Origin: Hydrogenophaga sp. | Lineage (GTDB): Bacteria > Pseudomonadota > Gammaproteobacteria > Burkholderiales > Burkholderiaceae_C | Direction of reading: 5' to 3' | NCBI RefSeq assembly: GCF_019264445.1 | Contig: NZ_JAHVAB010000055.1 | Location: 1 to 57,552, forward strand | DNA: 57,552 nucleotides | Shown: piece by piece, positions 36,967 to 46,502 of the stretch | Layout: the number at the start of each line of letters is the position of its first letter | Numbering within the stretch: the stretch's first letter is position 1 | Notes under the pieces: model-generated | The model's input: the letters and a program-made list of their open reading frames with translations, nothing else | What the model was told of the DNA's origin: nothing | Database searches by the model: none | Program-made: the position numbers and the translations under genes

Positions 36967-37132
36967 CCACAAGATCCGGTGCAGGGCCGCCCCCAGCCGG
37001 ATCAGCTCCCTCGGGGGGCAGCGACCCGCGCAGCGGTGGAGCGTGGGGGCCACAAGATCCGGCGCCGGGCCGCCCCCAGCCGGATCAACCCCCTCGGGGG
37101 GCAGCGACCCGCGCAGCGGTGGAGCGTGGGGG
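36967..37132. repeat. Two tandem copies of an 83-bp GC-rich repeat
   Basis: Copies 36967-37049 and 37050-37132 each run from CCACAAGATCCGG through GGGCCGCCCCCAGCCGGATC and CCCTCGGGGGGCAGCGACCC to CAGCGGTGGAGCGTGGGGG; a third begins at 37133 and stops after a few bases. They differ at only about seven positions. Each holds internal palindromes. The last 48 bases of copy 2 (37085-37132) form the end of the minus-strand DMT carrier gene, stop codon included. Confidence 0.9.
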
Positions 37133-37996
37133 CCACAGCACCGCGGCAATCGCCACCATCACCAGCGCCACCGCGGCCCAGTCCTGCCAGTGCAGCACCT
37201 CGCCCAGCCACCAGGCCCCGGTGAAGACGCCCAGCACGGGAATGAACATCACCGACACCGTGGAGGCGATCGGCGGCAGTTCGCGCGCCAGCGAGAGCCA
37301 GGCCACTTGCGCGAAAGCGAAGATGCCCACAGCGTTGTAGACGATGGCCCACCAGATGCCGGTTGAAGGCCAGATCCAGGCGTGGCGCTCGAACACCACC
37401 GAGAGCACCGTCATCCACACCGTGGTGATGGCGGTGAGCCAGAAGGAAATGGTCAGCGTGGGTTGCGGAATGCGGGTGTGGCGCATCATCTGCGTGCCCA
37501 GCGCCCAGGTGGCCGCCGCCACCAGCATCATCAGCACGCCCACCGGTTTGCCACTGAGGTTCGTGAGCTCGTACCAGAGCAACAGCAGCACGGCCAGCGC
37601 AGCAGCAGCCACACCGATCCACGCACGACCAGCCAACCGCTGGCCAAACCACCACGCGCCCACCAGCGCCGAAAACACGGGCATGGTGTAGCCCAGAATG
37701 GCCGCCCGCCCGCTGGAGAGCGTCTGGATCGCCAGGATGGCCAGCGTGTGCCAGAAGAGCATGTTGAACACGGTGAGCCAGACCAGCGCAGGCCAATGCT
37801 CGCGCCCGATGCGAAACGGCACGCGCCGCCACCACAGGAACAGCCCCAGCACGGGCAGGCCGATCCACATGCACAGGGTGCGGAAGGTCAGCGCCGGGAA
37901 CCCCGTCACGCCGAACTTCATGATGGGCCAGTTCGTGCCCCACACCAGCGTGATGAGAACCAGCATGATCAGTTGTTGTCGGGTCAGGGTGTGCAT
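37085..37996 (-). CDS. DMT-family (EamA) transporter with repeat-encoded C-terminus
   Basis: A 303-residue carrier with ten helices in two EamA repeats: LITLVWGTNWPIMKFGVTGFPALTF opens the first, and LVAAATWALGTQMMRH the second; substrate unknown. The last 15 residues (PPRSTAARVAAPRGG) and the stop codon are encoded entirely by the 83-bp repeat unit, so the natural end of the gene was replaced or extended by the repeat. The ATG at 37996 lies seven bases after a -10-like TAAGAT and has no ribosome site, so the transcript is probably leaderless or has a one-base leader. Divergent from pyrF. Confidence 0.9.
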   Translation of the reverse strand: MHTLTRQQLIMLVLITLVWGTNWPIMKFGVTGFPALTFRTLCMWIGLPVLGLFLWWRRVPFRIGREHWPALVWLTVFNMLFWHTLAILAIQTLSSGRAAILGYTMPVFSALVGAWWFGQRLAGRAWIGVAAAALAVLLLLWYELTNLSGKPVGVLMMLVAAATWALGTQMMRHTRIPQPTLTISFWLTAITTVWMTVLSVVFERHAWIWPSTGIWWAIVYNAVGIFAFAQVAWLSLARELPPIASTVSVMFIPVLGVFTGAWWLGEVLHWQDWAAVALVMVAIAAVLWPPRSTAARVAAPRGG

Positions 37997-38003
37997 GCCA
38001 ACG

Positions 38004-38009
38004 ATCTTA
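38004..38009 (-). promoter_or_regulatory. -10 box of the DMT carrier gene
   Basis: TAAGAT on the minus strand, seven bases before the ATG. Four of six match the consensus. Confidence 0.4.
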
Positions 38010-38069
38010 GGCGGGCATGGCGGGAGCCTTCGTCGCCAGGGCGCCAAGGCTGCGCGGCGGGGCGCCAAC

Positions 38070-38075
38070 TAAAAT
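38070..38075 (+). promoter_or_regulatory. -10 box of pyrF giving a leaderless mRNA
   Basis: TAAAAT, six bases before the pyrF ATG, placing the usual start point on the A of ATG. No Shine-Dalgarno sequence is present. Confidence 0.5.
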
Positions 38076-38081
38076 CGCGCC

Positions 38082-38921
38082 ATGACCTTTCTCGACATGC
38101 TGCGCAACGCCGAGCGCGTGAACCGTTCCCTGCTGTGCGTGGGCCTGGACCCGGACCCCGCCCGTTTCCCAGCGCACCTCAAAGGCGACGCCTCCCGCAT
38201 CTACGACTTCTGCGCCGCCATCGTCGAGGCCACGGCCGACACGGCCATTGCCTTCAAGCCGCAGATCGCGTACTTCGCCGCGCACCGCGCAGAAGAACAG
38301 CTGGAGCGCCTCATGGCGCACATGCGCCGCACCGCTCCGCAGGTGCCCGTGATCCTGGACGCCAAGCGCGGCGACATCGGCAGCACCGCGCAGCAATACG
38401 CCATTGAAGCCTTCGAGCGCTACGGAGCCGACGCGGTCACGCTCTCGCCCTTCATGGGCTTCGACTCGGTAGAGCCCTACCTGAAGTACCACGGCAAGGG
38501 CGCCTTTCTGCTGTGCCGCACCTCCAACCCCGGCGGCGACGACCTGCAGAACCAGCGCCTGGCCACCATCAGCGGCGAGCCGCGCCTCTATGAACACGTG
38601 GCGCGGCTGGCGCAAGGCCCGTGGAACCTCAACGGCCAGCTCGGCCTGGTGGTGGGCGCCACCTACCCCGCCGAGATCGAGCGCGTGCGCGAGATCGCGC
38701 CCACCTTGCCGCTGCTCATCCCCGGCGTGGGCGCCCAGGGTGGCGACGCCGTGGCCACCGTGAAAGCCGGCCTGCGCGCCTCGGGCACAGAGACCTCCGG
38801 CCCCATCATCGTGAACTCTTCGCGCGCCATTCTTTACGCCTCCGCAGGCACCGACTTTGCCGATGCGGCGCGCCGCGTGGCGCAACAAACGCGAGACGAA
38901 CTGCACGCTGCGCGCAGCTGA
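38082..38921 (+). CDS. pyrF: Orotidine 5'-phosphate decarboxylase
   Basis: Last step of UMP synthesis. The 279-residue protein belongs to the longer OMP decarboxylase group (about 270 residues, as in mycobacteria and many Betaproteobacteria): [29 protein letters not shown], the catalytic [50 protein letters not shown] and NSSRAILYA. Divergent from the DMT carrier; a 156-base gap without genes follows, with GC-rich inverted repeats near 38943-38975. Confidence 0.96.
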   Translation: MTFLDMLRNAERVNRSLLCVGLDPDPARFPAHLKGDASRIYDFCAAIVEATADTAIAFKPQIAYFAAHRAEEQLERLMAHMRRTAPQVPVILDAKRGDIGSTAQQYAIEAFERYGADAVTLSPFMGFDSVEPYLKYHGKGAFLLCRTSNPGGDDLQNQRLATISGEPRLYEHVARLAQGPWNLNGQLGLVVGATYPAEIERVREIAPTLPLLIPGVGAQGGDAVATVKAGLRASGTETSGPIIVNSSRAILYASAGTDFADAARRVAQQTRDELHAARS

Positions 38922-39077
38922 ATTTCGACGAATGGCTGCCGGAATACCCCCCGGCGGTATGGCCGTCGGGCGGATGCAGTGGCCGCGCCACAGGCACTTG
39001 TAACGACTTGAAATTCGGCCCGATCCGTTGAAGGCCACTCCCTACACTCGCGCTCGTCGAACCGAGGAGGGATCGCC

Positions 39078-40940
39078 ATGACGGACATCGAAGCGCCAGA
39101 CATCACCGCCGACACGCCTGCGGCCGAAGCACACCCGGCCCCCGTTGCGCCAGCGCAGGGCGCAGCATCGTCGCCCGCTCACGCACTCACGCCGCTGGCA
39201 GCTGCGGCGCTGCTCGCCGCCTGCGGCGGTGGCGGAGGCGGCGACAGCGGCAGCACCGCCGAGGCGCCACCCCCGGTGGGCGTGGTCGACTTCTCCACCG
39301 CCGGCTTCAGCCACCCCGCGGCCGCGACCAACGAAGACGCCGCGCGCTTTCTCCAGCAGGCGCAGTTTTCCTCCACCACCGCCGAGATCAACGAGCTGCG
39401 CGGCATGAGCTACGCGCAGTGGCTGGCCAACCAGTTCGTGCGCTACCAAGGCATCACCGGCTGGAACTGGCTGGAGGCGCGGGGCTATGGCGCCGTGGAC
39501 ACCAACAGCTATTTCTTCAACCACTACCCCGCGGACTTCATGATCTGGAGCCAGCTCCTCAGCGGCCCCGACATGATGCGCAAGCGCATCGCGCTGGCGC
39601 TCTCGGAGTTCTTCGTGTCGTCCCTGGCCTCGGCCGAATTCACCTGGCGCGCCCACGCCTACGCCAGCTGGTGGGACATGCTGATGCGCAACGCCTTCGG
39701 CAGCTACCGCACCCTGCTGGAAGACGTGACGCTGCACCCGGCCATGGGGTACTTCCTCAACACCAAGGGAAACCAGAAAGAGAACAGCGCTGGCCGCGTG
39801 CCCGATGAAAATTACGCGCGTGAAGTGATGCAGCTCTTCACCCTCGGGGTGTACGAGCTCAACCTCGACGGCACCGTGAAAACCAGTGGCGGCGTGCCGC
39901 TGGAGACCTACACCCAGGCCGACGTGACCGGGCTGGCGCGCGTGTTCACGGGCTACGACTTCGACACCTCCGATGGTGTGCGCCACACACCGCCCGGGCA
40001 GAGCTACACCATCGAGTCGCGCGCCTTCGCGAACAAGCGCATGTCGTTCAACGCCAGCCGCCATTCGATGCTGGAAGCGCGCTTTCTGGGCACCACGGTG
40101 CCGGCCAACACGGCGGGCGCCACGGCGCTCAAGATGGCGCTGGACACGCTGTTCAACCACCCCAACGCGGGCCCCTTCTTCGCGCGCCAGATGATCCAGC
40201 GGCTGGTCACCAGCAACCCCAGCCCCGCCTACGTCGCCCGTGTGGCGGCGCGCTTCAACGACAACGGCGCTGGCGTGCGCGGCGACCTCAAGGCCGTGTG
40301 GGTCGCCATCCTGCTCGACGACGAGGCGCGCGGCCAAGCCTCACTGCAGAGCACCACCTTCGGCAAGCTGCGCGAACCCATGCTGCGCTTCATTCAGTGG
40401 GCGCGCACCTTTGGCGTCACGTCGGCCGCCGGCAGCTGGAAGATCTTCGAGCTCAACAACGCCGCCACGCAGCTCGGGCAAAGCCCGCTGCGCTCGCCTT
40501 CGGTGTTCAACTTCTTCCGACCGGGCTATGTGCCGCCGGGCACGGCGCTCTCGGCCTCGGGCGCCACCGCACCGGAGTTCCAGCTGGTCAACGAGACCAC
40601 GGTAGGCGGCTACCTCAACTTCATGCAGGGCGTGATCGAGCGCGGCATCAACTGCCCCAACCCGGCCGTGCCCCAAGCCGCCTGGGACAACTACGCCTAC
40701 GACGTGCAGGCCAACTACGCCACCGAACTCTCGCTGGTGGCCGACGCCACCGCGCTGGTCAATCACGTGTGCCTGGTGCTCGGTGCCGGCCAGATATCAG
40801 GCGCGTCGCGCAGCACCATGGTGGCGGCACTCAACGCCACCCCCGTGACCACCGCCAGCACCCAGACCGTGAAGCTGCGCCGCGTGTGGGCTGCGATCCT
40901 CATGGTCATGGCCTCGGCCGAATACCTGATCCAGAAGTAA
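39078..40940 (+). CDS. DUF1800 family exported protein
   Basis: A 620-residue DUF1800 protein. The N-terminus carries about 35 polar residues, then a short hydrophobic stretch ending in the lipobox-like LLAAC followed by a Gly run; whether it is lipidated is uncertain because of the long leading part. Family features: TNEDAARFLQQAQFSSTTAEI, YAQWLANQF, MRKRIALALSEFFVSS, WWDMLMRNAFGSYRTLLEDVTLHPAMGYFLN, PDENYAREVMQLFTLGVYELNLDG and a C-terminal half typical of the family. Function unknown. Strong ribosome site (GAGGAGG). It always pairs with a DUF1501 gene, here ten bases downstream. Confidence 0.92.
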   Translation: MTDIEAPDITADTPAAEAHPAPVAPAQGAASSPAHALTPLAAAALLAACGGGGGGDSGSTAEAPPPVGVVDFSTAGFSHPAAATNEDAARFLQQAQFSSTTAEINELRGMSYAQWLANQFVRYQGITGWNWLEARGYGAVDTNSYFFNHYPADFMIWSQLLSGPDMMRKRIALALSEFFVSSLASAEFTWRAHAYASWWDMLMRNAFGSYRTLLEDVTLHPAMGYFLNTKGNQKENSAGRVPDENYAREVMQLFTLGVYELNLDGTVKTSGGVPLETYTQADVTGLARVFTGYDFDTSDGVRHTPPGQSYTIESRAFANKRMSFNASRHSMLEARFLGTTVPANTAGATALKMALDTLFNHPNAGPFFARQMIQRLVTSNPSPAYVARVAARFNDNGAGVRGDLKAVWVAILLDDEARGQASLQSTTFGKLREPMLRFIQWARTFGVTSAAGSWKIFELNNAATQLGQSPLRSPSVFNFFRPGYVPPGTALSASGATAPEFQLVNETTVGGYLNFMQGVIERGINCPNPAVPQAAWDNYAYDVQANYATELSLVADATALVNHVCLVLGAGQISGASRSTMVAALNATPVTTASTQTVKLRRVWAAILMVMASAEYLIQK

Positions 40941-40950
40941 GGGGCCCACC

Positions 40951-42408
40951 ATGCACTTCCTCCAGCCCGACAAGCACACCCGCCGCGCCTTCCTGCGCCG
41001 CGCCGGCCAGCTCGCTTTCACCGGTGCGGCCCTGCCCACCGCGCTCAACCTCGCCGCCATGGGCGAGGCCGCGGCCTTCAACGCCACCGACTACAAGGCC
41101 CTGGTCTGCGTGTTCCTCAACGGGGGCAACGACTACGCCAACACCGTCATCAACTACGACAACGCCAGCTACGACCAGTACAGCGCCATTCGGGGTGGCG
41201 GCGCGGGCCGCACCGCTGGCGGCATTGCGCTGGCGCAGGCCGCGCTCACCCCCACGCGGCTGGTGCCCACGGTGGCGCTGCCCAACGGACGCGAATACGC
41301 CCTGCACCCGTCCATGACCGGCCTGGCGAACCTGTTCAACAGCGGGCAGGCGGCGGTGCAACTCAACGTGGGACCGCTGGTGGTGCCGCTCACGCGCCAG
41401 CAGTACAACAGCAACAACGCGGCCTATCCCAAACCGCCCAAGCTGTTCTCGCACAACGACCAGCAGTCGGTGTGGCAATCGTCCCAACCCGAAGGCGCCA
41501 CCACCGGCTGGGGCGGACACATCGGCGATCTCGCGCTCTCCAGCAACACCAACCGGGTGCTCACCTGTGTGTCCGTGACGGGCAACACCGTGTTCCTCTC
41601 GGGCGACCAGGCGCTCTCCTACCAGGTGAGCACCGGCGGCGCGGTGAAAATCAACGCTCTCAACAACAACGTCTACAACTCGGCCAGCGTGCGCGCCGCC
41701 ATCACGCAGTTGGCGCTGCAGACGCGCACCCACGTGCTGGAGAACGAATACAACCTCGTGACCGCACGCGCCGTGGGTGCCGAAAGCGCGATCACCTCGG
41801 CGCTGACCACCTGGCCCGCCACGCACGCCGCCTTCAGCAGCTTCCCCACCGGCAATAACCTGGCCGACCAGCTCAAGATGGTCGCGCGCCTCATTGCCGC
41901 TCGCGACGACCTGGGCAACCGCCGGCAGGTGTTCTTTGTCTCCATGGGCGGCTTCGACCTGCACGACAACCTCATCAACGGCCAGGCCACGCTGATGACG
42001 CGCCTGAGCACCGCGCTCACCGCCTTCTACGAAGCCACGGCCGCGCTGGGCATCGCAGACAAGGTGACCACCTTCACCGCCTCGGACTTCGGCCGCACGC
42101 TCACCTCCAACGGCGACGGCTCGGACCACGGCTGGGGCAGCCACCACTTCATGGTGGGTGGCGCGGTGCAGGGCAAGGCCTTCTATGGTAAGGCGCCACC
42201 GGTGAGCGTGGGCAACTCCACCACCGACGCCAACGACCAGTGGCACGTGGGCCAGGGCCGCCTGCTGCCCAGCACCTCGGTCGACCAGTACGCCGGGACG
42301 ATGGCCACGTGGTTTGGCGTGCAGGGCGCCGAGATGAACGGCATCCTGCCCAACCTGGTGAACTTCAACAGCGCGGACTACCCGACCAACCTGGGCTTCA
42401 TGGCCTGA
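40951..42408 (+). CDS. DUF1501 family Tat-exported protein
   Basis: A 485-residue protein with a twin-arginine signal (TRRAFLRRAGQLAFTGAALP to MGEAAA). The mature part matches DUF1501, a branch of the alkaline phosphatase/sulphatase superfamily: KALVCVFLNGGNDYANT near the start, RQVFFVSMGGFDLHDN, and VTTFTASDFGRTLTSNGDGSDHGWGSHHFMVGGAV with likely metal-binding Asp/His residues near the end. Natural reaction unknown. Its pairing with the DUF1800 protein, export of both, and ten-base spacing imply a joint envelope function. Confidence 0.93.
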   Translation: MHFLQPDKHTRRAFLRRAGQLAFTGAALPTALNLAAMGEAAAFNATDYKALVCVFLNGGNDYANTVINYDNASYDQYSAIRGGGAGRTAGGIALAQAALTPTRLVPTVALPNGREYALHPSMTGLANLFNSGQAAVQLNVGPLVVPLTRQQYNSNNAAYPKPPKLFSHNDQQSVWQSSQPEGATTGWGGHIGDLALSSNTNRVLTCVSVTGNTVFLSGDQALSYQVSTGGAVKINALNNNVYNSASVRAAITQLALQTRTHVLENEYNLVTARAVGAESAITSALTTWPATHAAFSSFPTGNNLADQLKMVARLIAARDDLGNRRQVFFVSMGGFDLHDNLINGQATLMTRLSTALTAFYEATAALGIADKVTTFTASDFGRTLTSNGDGSDHGWGSHHFMVGGAVQGKAFYGKAPPVSVGNSTTDANDQWHVGQGRLLPSTSVDQYAGTMATWFGVQGAEMNGILPNLVNFNSADYPTNLGFMA

Positions 42409-42621
42409 GCGAGCGCGACCCGGCGCCGGGGAACATCGCGCCGGATCCAGGCAACAACATCGCCATCACCAGGCAATCCGCGCGCGCGGGGCATTCATAG
42501 ACTGGGCTTCTGGCGCTCGCCGCCAGACGCGGAGACCACCACCGTTGCCGAACCCGAACCGCTGAGTCGAGCGCAAGACAGCGGGCACATCACGGGTTGG
42601 GCCCCACCCAGGAGACACGAC

Positions 42622-43275
42622 ATGCCGTTTTATACCGACGCCCAACGCAACGTCCAGGAACAGTTCGAATGCCGCCCGCTGGCAGATGCCGTGGAGAAAG
42701 CCATCGTCACCGACGAACTGGATGAAAACCACATTGCCTTCATTCAGTCGCGAGACTATTTCTTTCTCAGCACGGTCAATGCGGCCGGCGAGCCGACCGT
42801 TTCCTACAAGGGCGGTAACCCCGGCATCGTGAAGATTCTGGACAAGCACCACATTGCCTTTCCGGCCTACGACGGCAACGGGATGATGCTCTCGCTGGGC
42901 AACATCCATGACACGGCAAAAATCGGCCTGCTGTTCATGGACTTCGAAACGCCCAACCGCATTCGCATGCAAGCCACGGCGACGCTGCACGCAGACGATG
43001 AGCTGCTGGCCCAGTATCCGGGCGCCTTCATGGTGGTGCGCGCCAGGGTCGACCGCGTGTTCCTGAACTGCGCCCGGTACATCCACCCGCATCGCCGCCT
43101 GCACACGTCGAAGTACGTTCCGGCGGCCGATGGCAGCCAGCCCTACCCCGCCTGGAAGCGCATCGACGCACTGCAAGGTTCATTGCGGCCGGCCGACGAA
43201 GGCCTTGCGATGAAAAACGGTGGGCTGATCACCCAGGAGCAGTATGGCGAAGCGCTCATGAAGGGCGAATCCTGA
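42622..43275 (+). CDS. Pyridoxamine 5'-phosphate oxidase-family flavoprotein
   Basis: A 217-residue protein with the split-barrel fold of the PNPOx-like family: an N-terminal segment MPFYTDAQRNVQEQFE seen in a subgroup of these proteins, FIQSRDYFFLSTVNAAGEPTVSYKGG, IAFPAYDGNGMMLSLGN and VDRVFLNCARYIHPH. Probably binds FMN (or F420-like or haem) and reduces or oxidises a small molecule; the true PdxH C-terminus is missing, so vitamin B6 synthesis is unlikely. GGAGACACGAC gives a good ribosome site. The 213-base gap before it shows no gene. Confidence 0.88.
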   Translation: MPFYTDAQRNVQEQFECRPLADAVEKAIVTDELDENHIAFIQSRDYFFLSTVNAAGEPTVSYKGGNPGIVKILDKHHIAFPAYDGNGMMLSLGNIHDTAKIGLLFMDFETPNRIRMQATATLHADDELLAQYPGAFMVVRARVDRVFLNCARYIHPHRRLHTSKYVPAADGSQPYPAWKRIDALQGSLRPADEGLAMKNGGLITQEQYGEALMKGES

Positions 43276-43409
43276 TCTCGCGACCTCTCACCCTGTAGCG
43301 CCGCACCGCGCCAGCATCCCGCCCACGCGGGCTCCGCGGTGTTCCCGATCTGACAGCCCGCTCGGCGGGTGTGCCCTCACAATGGCCCACCTCTCCAGCG
43401 GGCCTCTGC

Positions 43410-44129
43410 ATGATCGATCTCCATACCGCCGCCACGCCCAACGGGCACAAGGTGTCCATTGCGCTCGAAGAACTGGGGCTGCCCTATGCGCTGAAGGTGC
43501 TCAACCTCACGGAAGGCGAACAGCGGCACCCCGACTTCCTGAAGATCAACCCCAACGGCCGGATTCCGGCGATCGTGGACCATGAAGCCGACGGCTTTGC
43601 GGTGTTTGAGTCCGGCGCCTGCCTGATCTACCTGGCCGAGAAAACCGGGCGGCTGATGCCCACGGATGCCAAGGGCCGCTCGCGCGTGCTGCAGTGGCTC
43701 ATGTTCCAGATGGGCGGCATCGGTCCGATGATGGGCCAGGCCAATGTGTTCTTCCGCTACTTCCCCGAGAAGATTCCTGCCGCCATCGACCGCTACCAGG
43801 GCGAGTGCAAACGCCTCTTCCGCGTGCTCGACGGCCACCTCGCCGACCACGAATACCTGGCCGGCGACTACTCCATCGCCGACATCGCCAACTGGGCCTG
43901 GGTGCGCACGCACCGCTGGTCCGGCGTCGAGGTCGACGACCTGCCCCACCTCAAGCGCTGGCGCGACGCCATCCGCGCGCGGCCGGCGGTGCAGCGCGGC
44001 ATCGAGCAACCCGCGTCCAAGGTGGATCTCTCGCGCGATGGCGACGCCGCTGCGCAGCGCTTCTCGGTGGAAGCACGGCGCCTGATGGAAACCGGCCAGA
44101 GCCTGCAGGCCGGCAAGGGGGCGGCATGA
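43410..44129 (+). CDS. Glutathione S-transferase, YfcG/YghU-like (Nu class)
   Basis: A 239-residue GST. The thioredoxin-like domain has [25 protein letters not shown] (the TPNG motif of Nu-class GSTs, Thr and Asn binding glutathione), [15 protein letters not shown] and [15 protein letters not shown]; the helical domain has [35 protein letters not shown]. Such enzymes often reduce disulphides rather than conjugate. The ATG at 43410 is preceded by CACAAT about 30 bases upstream as a possible -10. Overlaps the next GST gene by four bases. Confidence 0.92.
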   Translation: MIDLHTAATPNGHKVSIALEELGLPYALKVLNLTEGEQRHPDFLKINPNGRIPAIVDHEADGFAVFESGACLIYLAEKTGRLMPTDAKGRSRVLQWLMFQMGGIGPMMGQANVFFRYFPEKIPAAIDRYQGECKRLFRVLDGHLADHEYLAGDYSIADIANWAWVRTHRWSGVEVDDLPHLKRWRDAIRARPAVQRGIEQPASKVDLSRDGDAAAQRFSVEARRLMETGQSLQAGKGAA

Positions 44130-44743
44130 AGCTGTACGTGTCGCCACGCGCGCCCAACCCGCGGCGCGTGCTCATGTTCCTCGTCGAAAAAAACATCAAC
44201 GGGCTGGAGCTGGTCAATGTCGACCTCAATGCCCAGGAGCACAAGAGCGCCGACTACCGCGCCAAAAGCCCGCTGGCGCGCGTGCCTGCGCTGGAGCTGG
44301 ACGACGGGCGCGTGCTCACCGAAACGCGTGCGATCTGCACCTGGATGGAAGGCCGCTACCCCACACCCAACCTGATGGGGCACAACGCCGAGGAGCGCGC
44401 GTTCATCGAGATGGCCGACCGGCGCATGGAGTGGTATTTCATGCTGCCCATGGCCAACGCCATTCGCCACACGCACCCCGGTCTGGCGCCGCTGGAGCAG
44501 CCGCAGTTCGCAGACTTCGGCCACTCGCAGGTGGCCAAGGCGCGCGACACCGCCGCCTGGCTGGACGCCGAACTGCAGCGCCAGCCCTGGGTGGCTGGCG
44601 AGCGCTTCACCATCGCGGACATCACCGCGTTCTGCACGGTGGAGTTCGCCCGCCTCATGCGCTTCAAGCCCGCAGAAGAAGGCTTTCATGCGCTGCAGGC
44701 CTGGCGCGACCGCGTGGCCGCCCGGCCCAGCGCGCTGGTCTGA
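44126..44743 (+). CDS. Glutathione S-transferase family protein
   Basis: A 205-residue GST of a different class from its neighbour: [52 protein letters not shown] and the helical domain [34 protein letters not shown]. The residue usually activating glutathione is probably Ser6 or Asn11. Start overlaps the previous gene's stop (ATGA), so the two GSTs are made together; different sequences suggest distinct substrates. Confidence 0.9.
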   Translation: MKLYVSPRAPNPRRVLMFLVEKNINGLELVNVDLNAQEHKSADYRAKSPLARVPALELDDGRVLTETRAICTWMEGRYPTPNLMGHNAEERAFIEMADRRMEWYFMLPMANAIRHTHPGLAPLEQPQFADFGHSQVAKARDTAAWLDAELQRQPWVAGERFTIADITAFCTVEFARLMRFKPAEEGFHALQAWRDRVAARPSALV

Positions 44744-44754
44744 GGCAGCGCGGG

Positions 44755-46308
44755 TCAGCGCCAGGGTGTGGGTGTGCGCAGCAGCGCGCGCTCCAGCCCG
44801 GGCAGCGCCAGCAAGGCGGCATCGAGCTGCTGCGCCAGGTCCGCCTGCCAGTGGGCCACCCAGCCGTCGGCCAGGCCGGCCGGTACACGGGCCAGCAGGC
44901 TCTGGGCCGTGCTCAGGTCATTGAGCTGCCCGAGCAGTTCCTGTGCATCGGCCAGCATGGCCGCGCTGCGCGCGCGCCGCCGGGGTGGCAACACGCTGGC
45001 CAGGAAGGACTGGGCATAGCGCAGCTTCTTCAGCGCGATGCGCAGCTGGTGCCGGCCTTCGGCGCCCATGCGCTGCGCCCGCCGCGCCTCCTGGCGCAGC
45101 GCCGCATGGCGCGCGCGCAAGGTGGTGCACGCCCATCCGGCGAGGTCTGCGGTGTGGGTGGCGGGCACGGGCAGTGCCAGCACCGCGCGCGTGAAGGCCA
45201 GCAGGCGCAGCGCATGCGCAGACCGGCTCACGGCCTCGGCCGCACGCTGGTGGGCGGCACGGCGCTGTTCAACCAGCCAATTCACCAGGGCCTGCGAAGG
45301 GGCCGCCGTGTGGGGCACCTCGTGCGCGTCCGGGCCCCATTGGGGCAGGCGCTCGGTGGCGAACACGTCCCAGTCGCGCGCCGGCCCCAGCTCGGCAGCG
45401 AGCGCTTTCCACTCGCCAGCCCAGTGCGTGGCAAAGCGCGGCGGCAGGTGCGGGCGAAACAGCCGCAAGCCGGTGCGCAGCCGGCGCAGCGCCACGCGCG
45501 CCTGGTGCACAAACTCGGGGTCGGGGGTGGCGCCATCGGCGCCGCGCTGCCGCACACCCGCTTCGTTGGCCTGCAGGTGGGTCAGGCAGCTGAGTGCCGC
45601 CGCCTGAAACGCCTGCACGGGATGCCATGACGCATCGAGCGTGAGCTCGGCGGCCTTGAGGGGGCGCAGCCGCTCGCCGGTGAACAGGGCATAGCCGCGC
45701 TCGGCCTTGCTCTGCTGCGCAGGCAGCAGGCGCAACGCGCTGCTGGCCCGGCCCTGCGGCCCCAGTGCAAGGGTGTGCGCCAGGTCCAGCAGCGCATCCA
45801 CCGGGCCACTGAGCAACTCCAGTTCCATCTCCAGGATGCCTTGGCGGTGGTTGCCCTGCGCATTGCCGGTGGTGATGGCGCCCGCGTCCAGCGCCACCTC
45901 CACCACCGCGCCACCGTGGCGCAGCTGCCAGCTGCGGCGCGTGAAGTCGGTGCGAAACACCGGCACCAGTTGCCAGGCCACGCGGGTGAGTTGCTGCGCC
46001 AGGGCTTCGTCGTCGACCAGGGCCGCAAAGTCGAATTGGCCCGGGCGGCACGCCGCCTCCCACTCGCCGCGACGCGAGAGCCCACCCACGGAGGTGCCGG
46101 CGGTCTTCACCGTGAGCAAGGTGCGCCGGCCCACGCGGCGTTCGCGCACGGCCATGCGCTGCGCGCGCAAGGCCAGCGTCGAGGTGTCGAAGTAGGTGTT
46201 GAACAGCCGCTCGCGCCGTGGCGGCTGTGCACTGAGCAGCGGGTGCGCGAGCAGCCGGGGCAGGTCCTCGGGGTGCAGTTCGAGCTTGAGTTCGGTTTCC
46301 TGGGGCAT
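44755..46308 (-). CDS. CYTH-CHAD domain inorganic triphosphatase-like protein
   Basis: A 517-residue protein. The N-terminal CYTH domain (1-205) starts with the ExExK motif (Glu4, Glu6, Lys8 in ETELKLEL) and has RLFNTYFDTSTLALRAQRMAVRERR and GILEMELELLSG, as in triphosphatases acting on PPPi. The C-terminal CHAD domain (about 225-517) is rich in His, Arg and Lys (FVHQARVALRRLRTGLRLFRP; HQLRIALKKLRYAQSFL), a polyphosphate-binding helical bundle. Similar to E. coli YgiF. Likely handles short or long phosphate chains in the cytoplasm. Start ATG at 46308 yields the ExExK motif right at the N-terminus. Confidence 0.93.
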   Translation of the reverse strand: MPQETELKLELHPEDLPRLLAHPLLSAQPPRRERLFNTYFDTSTLALRAQRMAVRERRVGRRTLLTVKTAGTSVGGLSRRGEWEAACRPGQFDFAALVDDEALAQQLTRVAWQLVPVFRTDFTRRSWQLRHGGAVVEVALDAGAITTGNAQGNHRQGILEMELELLSGPVDALLDLAHTLALGPQGRASSALRLLPAQQSKAERGYALFTGERLRPLKAAELTLDASWHPVQAFQAAALSCLTHLQANEAGVRQRGADGATPDPEFVHQARVALRRLRTGLRLFRPHLPPRFATHWAGEWKALAAELGPARDWDVFATERLPQWGPDAHEVPHTAAPSQALVNWLVEQRRAAHQRAAEAVSRSAHALRLLAFTRAVLALPVPATHTADLAGWACTTLRARHAALRQEARRAQRMGAEGRHQLRIALKKLRYAQSFLASVLPPRRRARSAAMLADAQELLGQLNDLSTAQSLLARVPAGLADGWVAHWQADLAQQLDAALLALPGLERALLRTPTPWR

Positions 46309-46502
46309 GGAGAAAGAAGATCACGGGCGCGGAAGAAGCGGCGAGTCTGCCAGCTCACACCGGATTCATCTACCGCGCCGGGCGCGCCGCAGCGCATGCG
46401 CGCGGTTACAGCCCGTAACGCGCAACCCTCCACCCAGGCCCAGAATCACCGCTCGCCTGCGACGCCCGCCTCACGCCCATCAAGACCCTCTGAAAAAGCC
46501 CC

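Noticed and set aside
36967..37132. CRISPR-like direct repeats
   Set aside because: Units of 83 bases in direct contact, no spacers, no cas genes.
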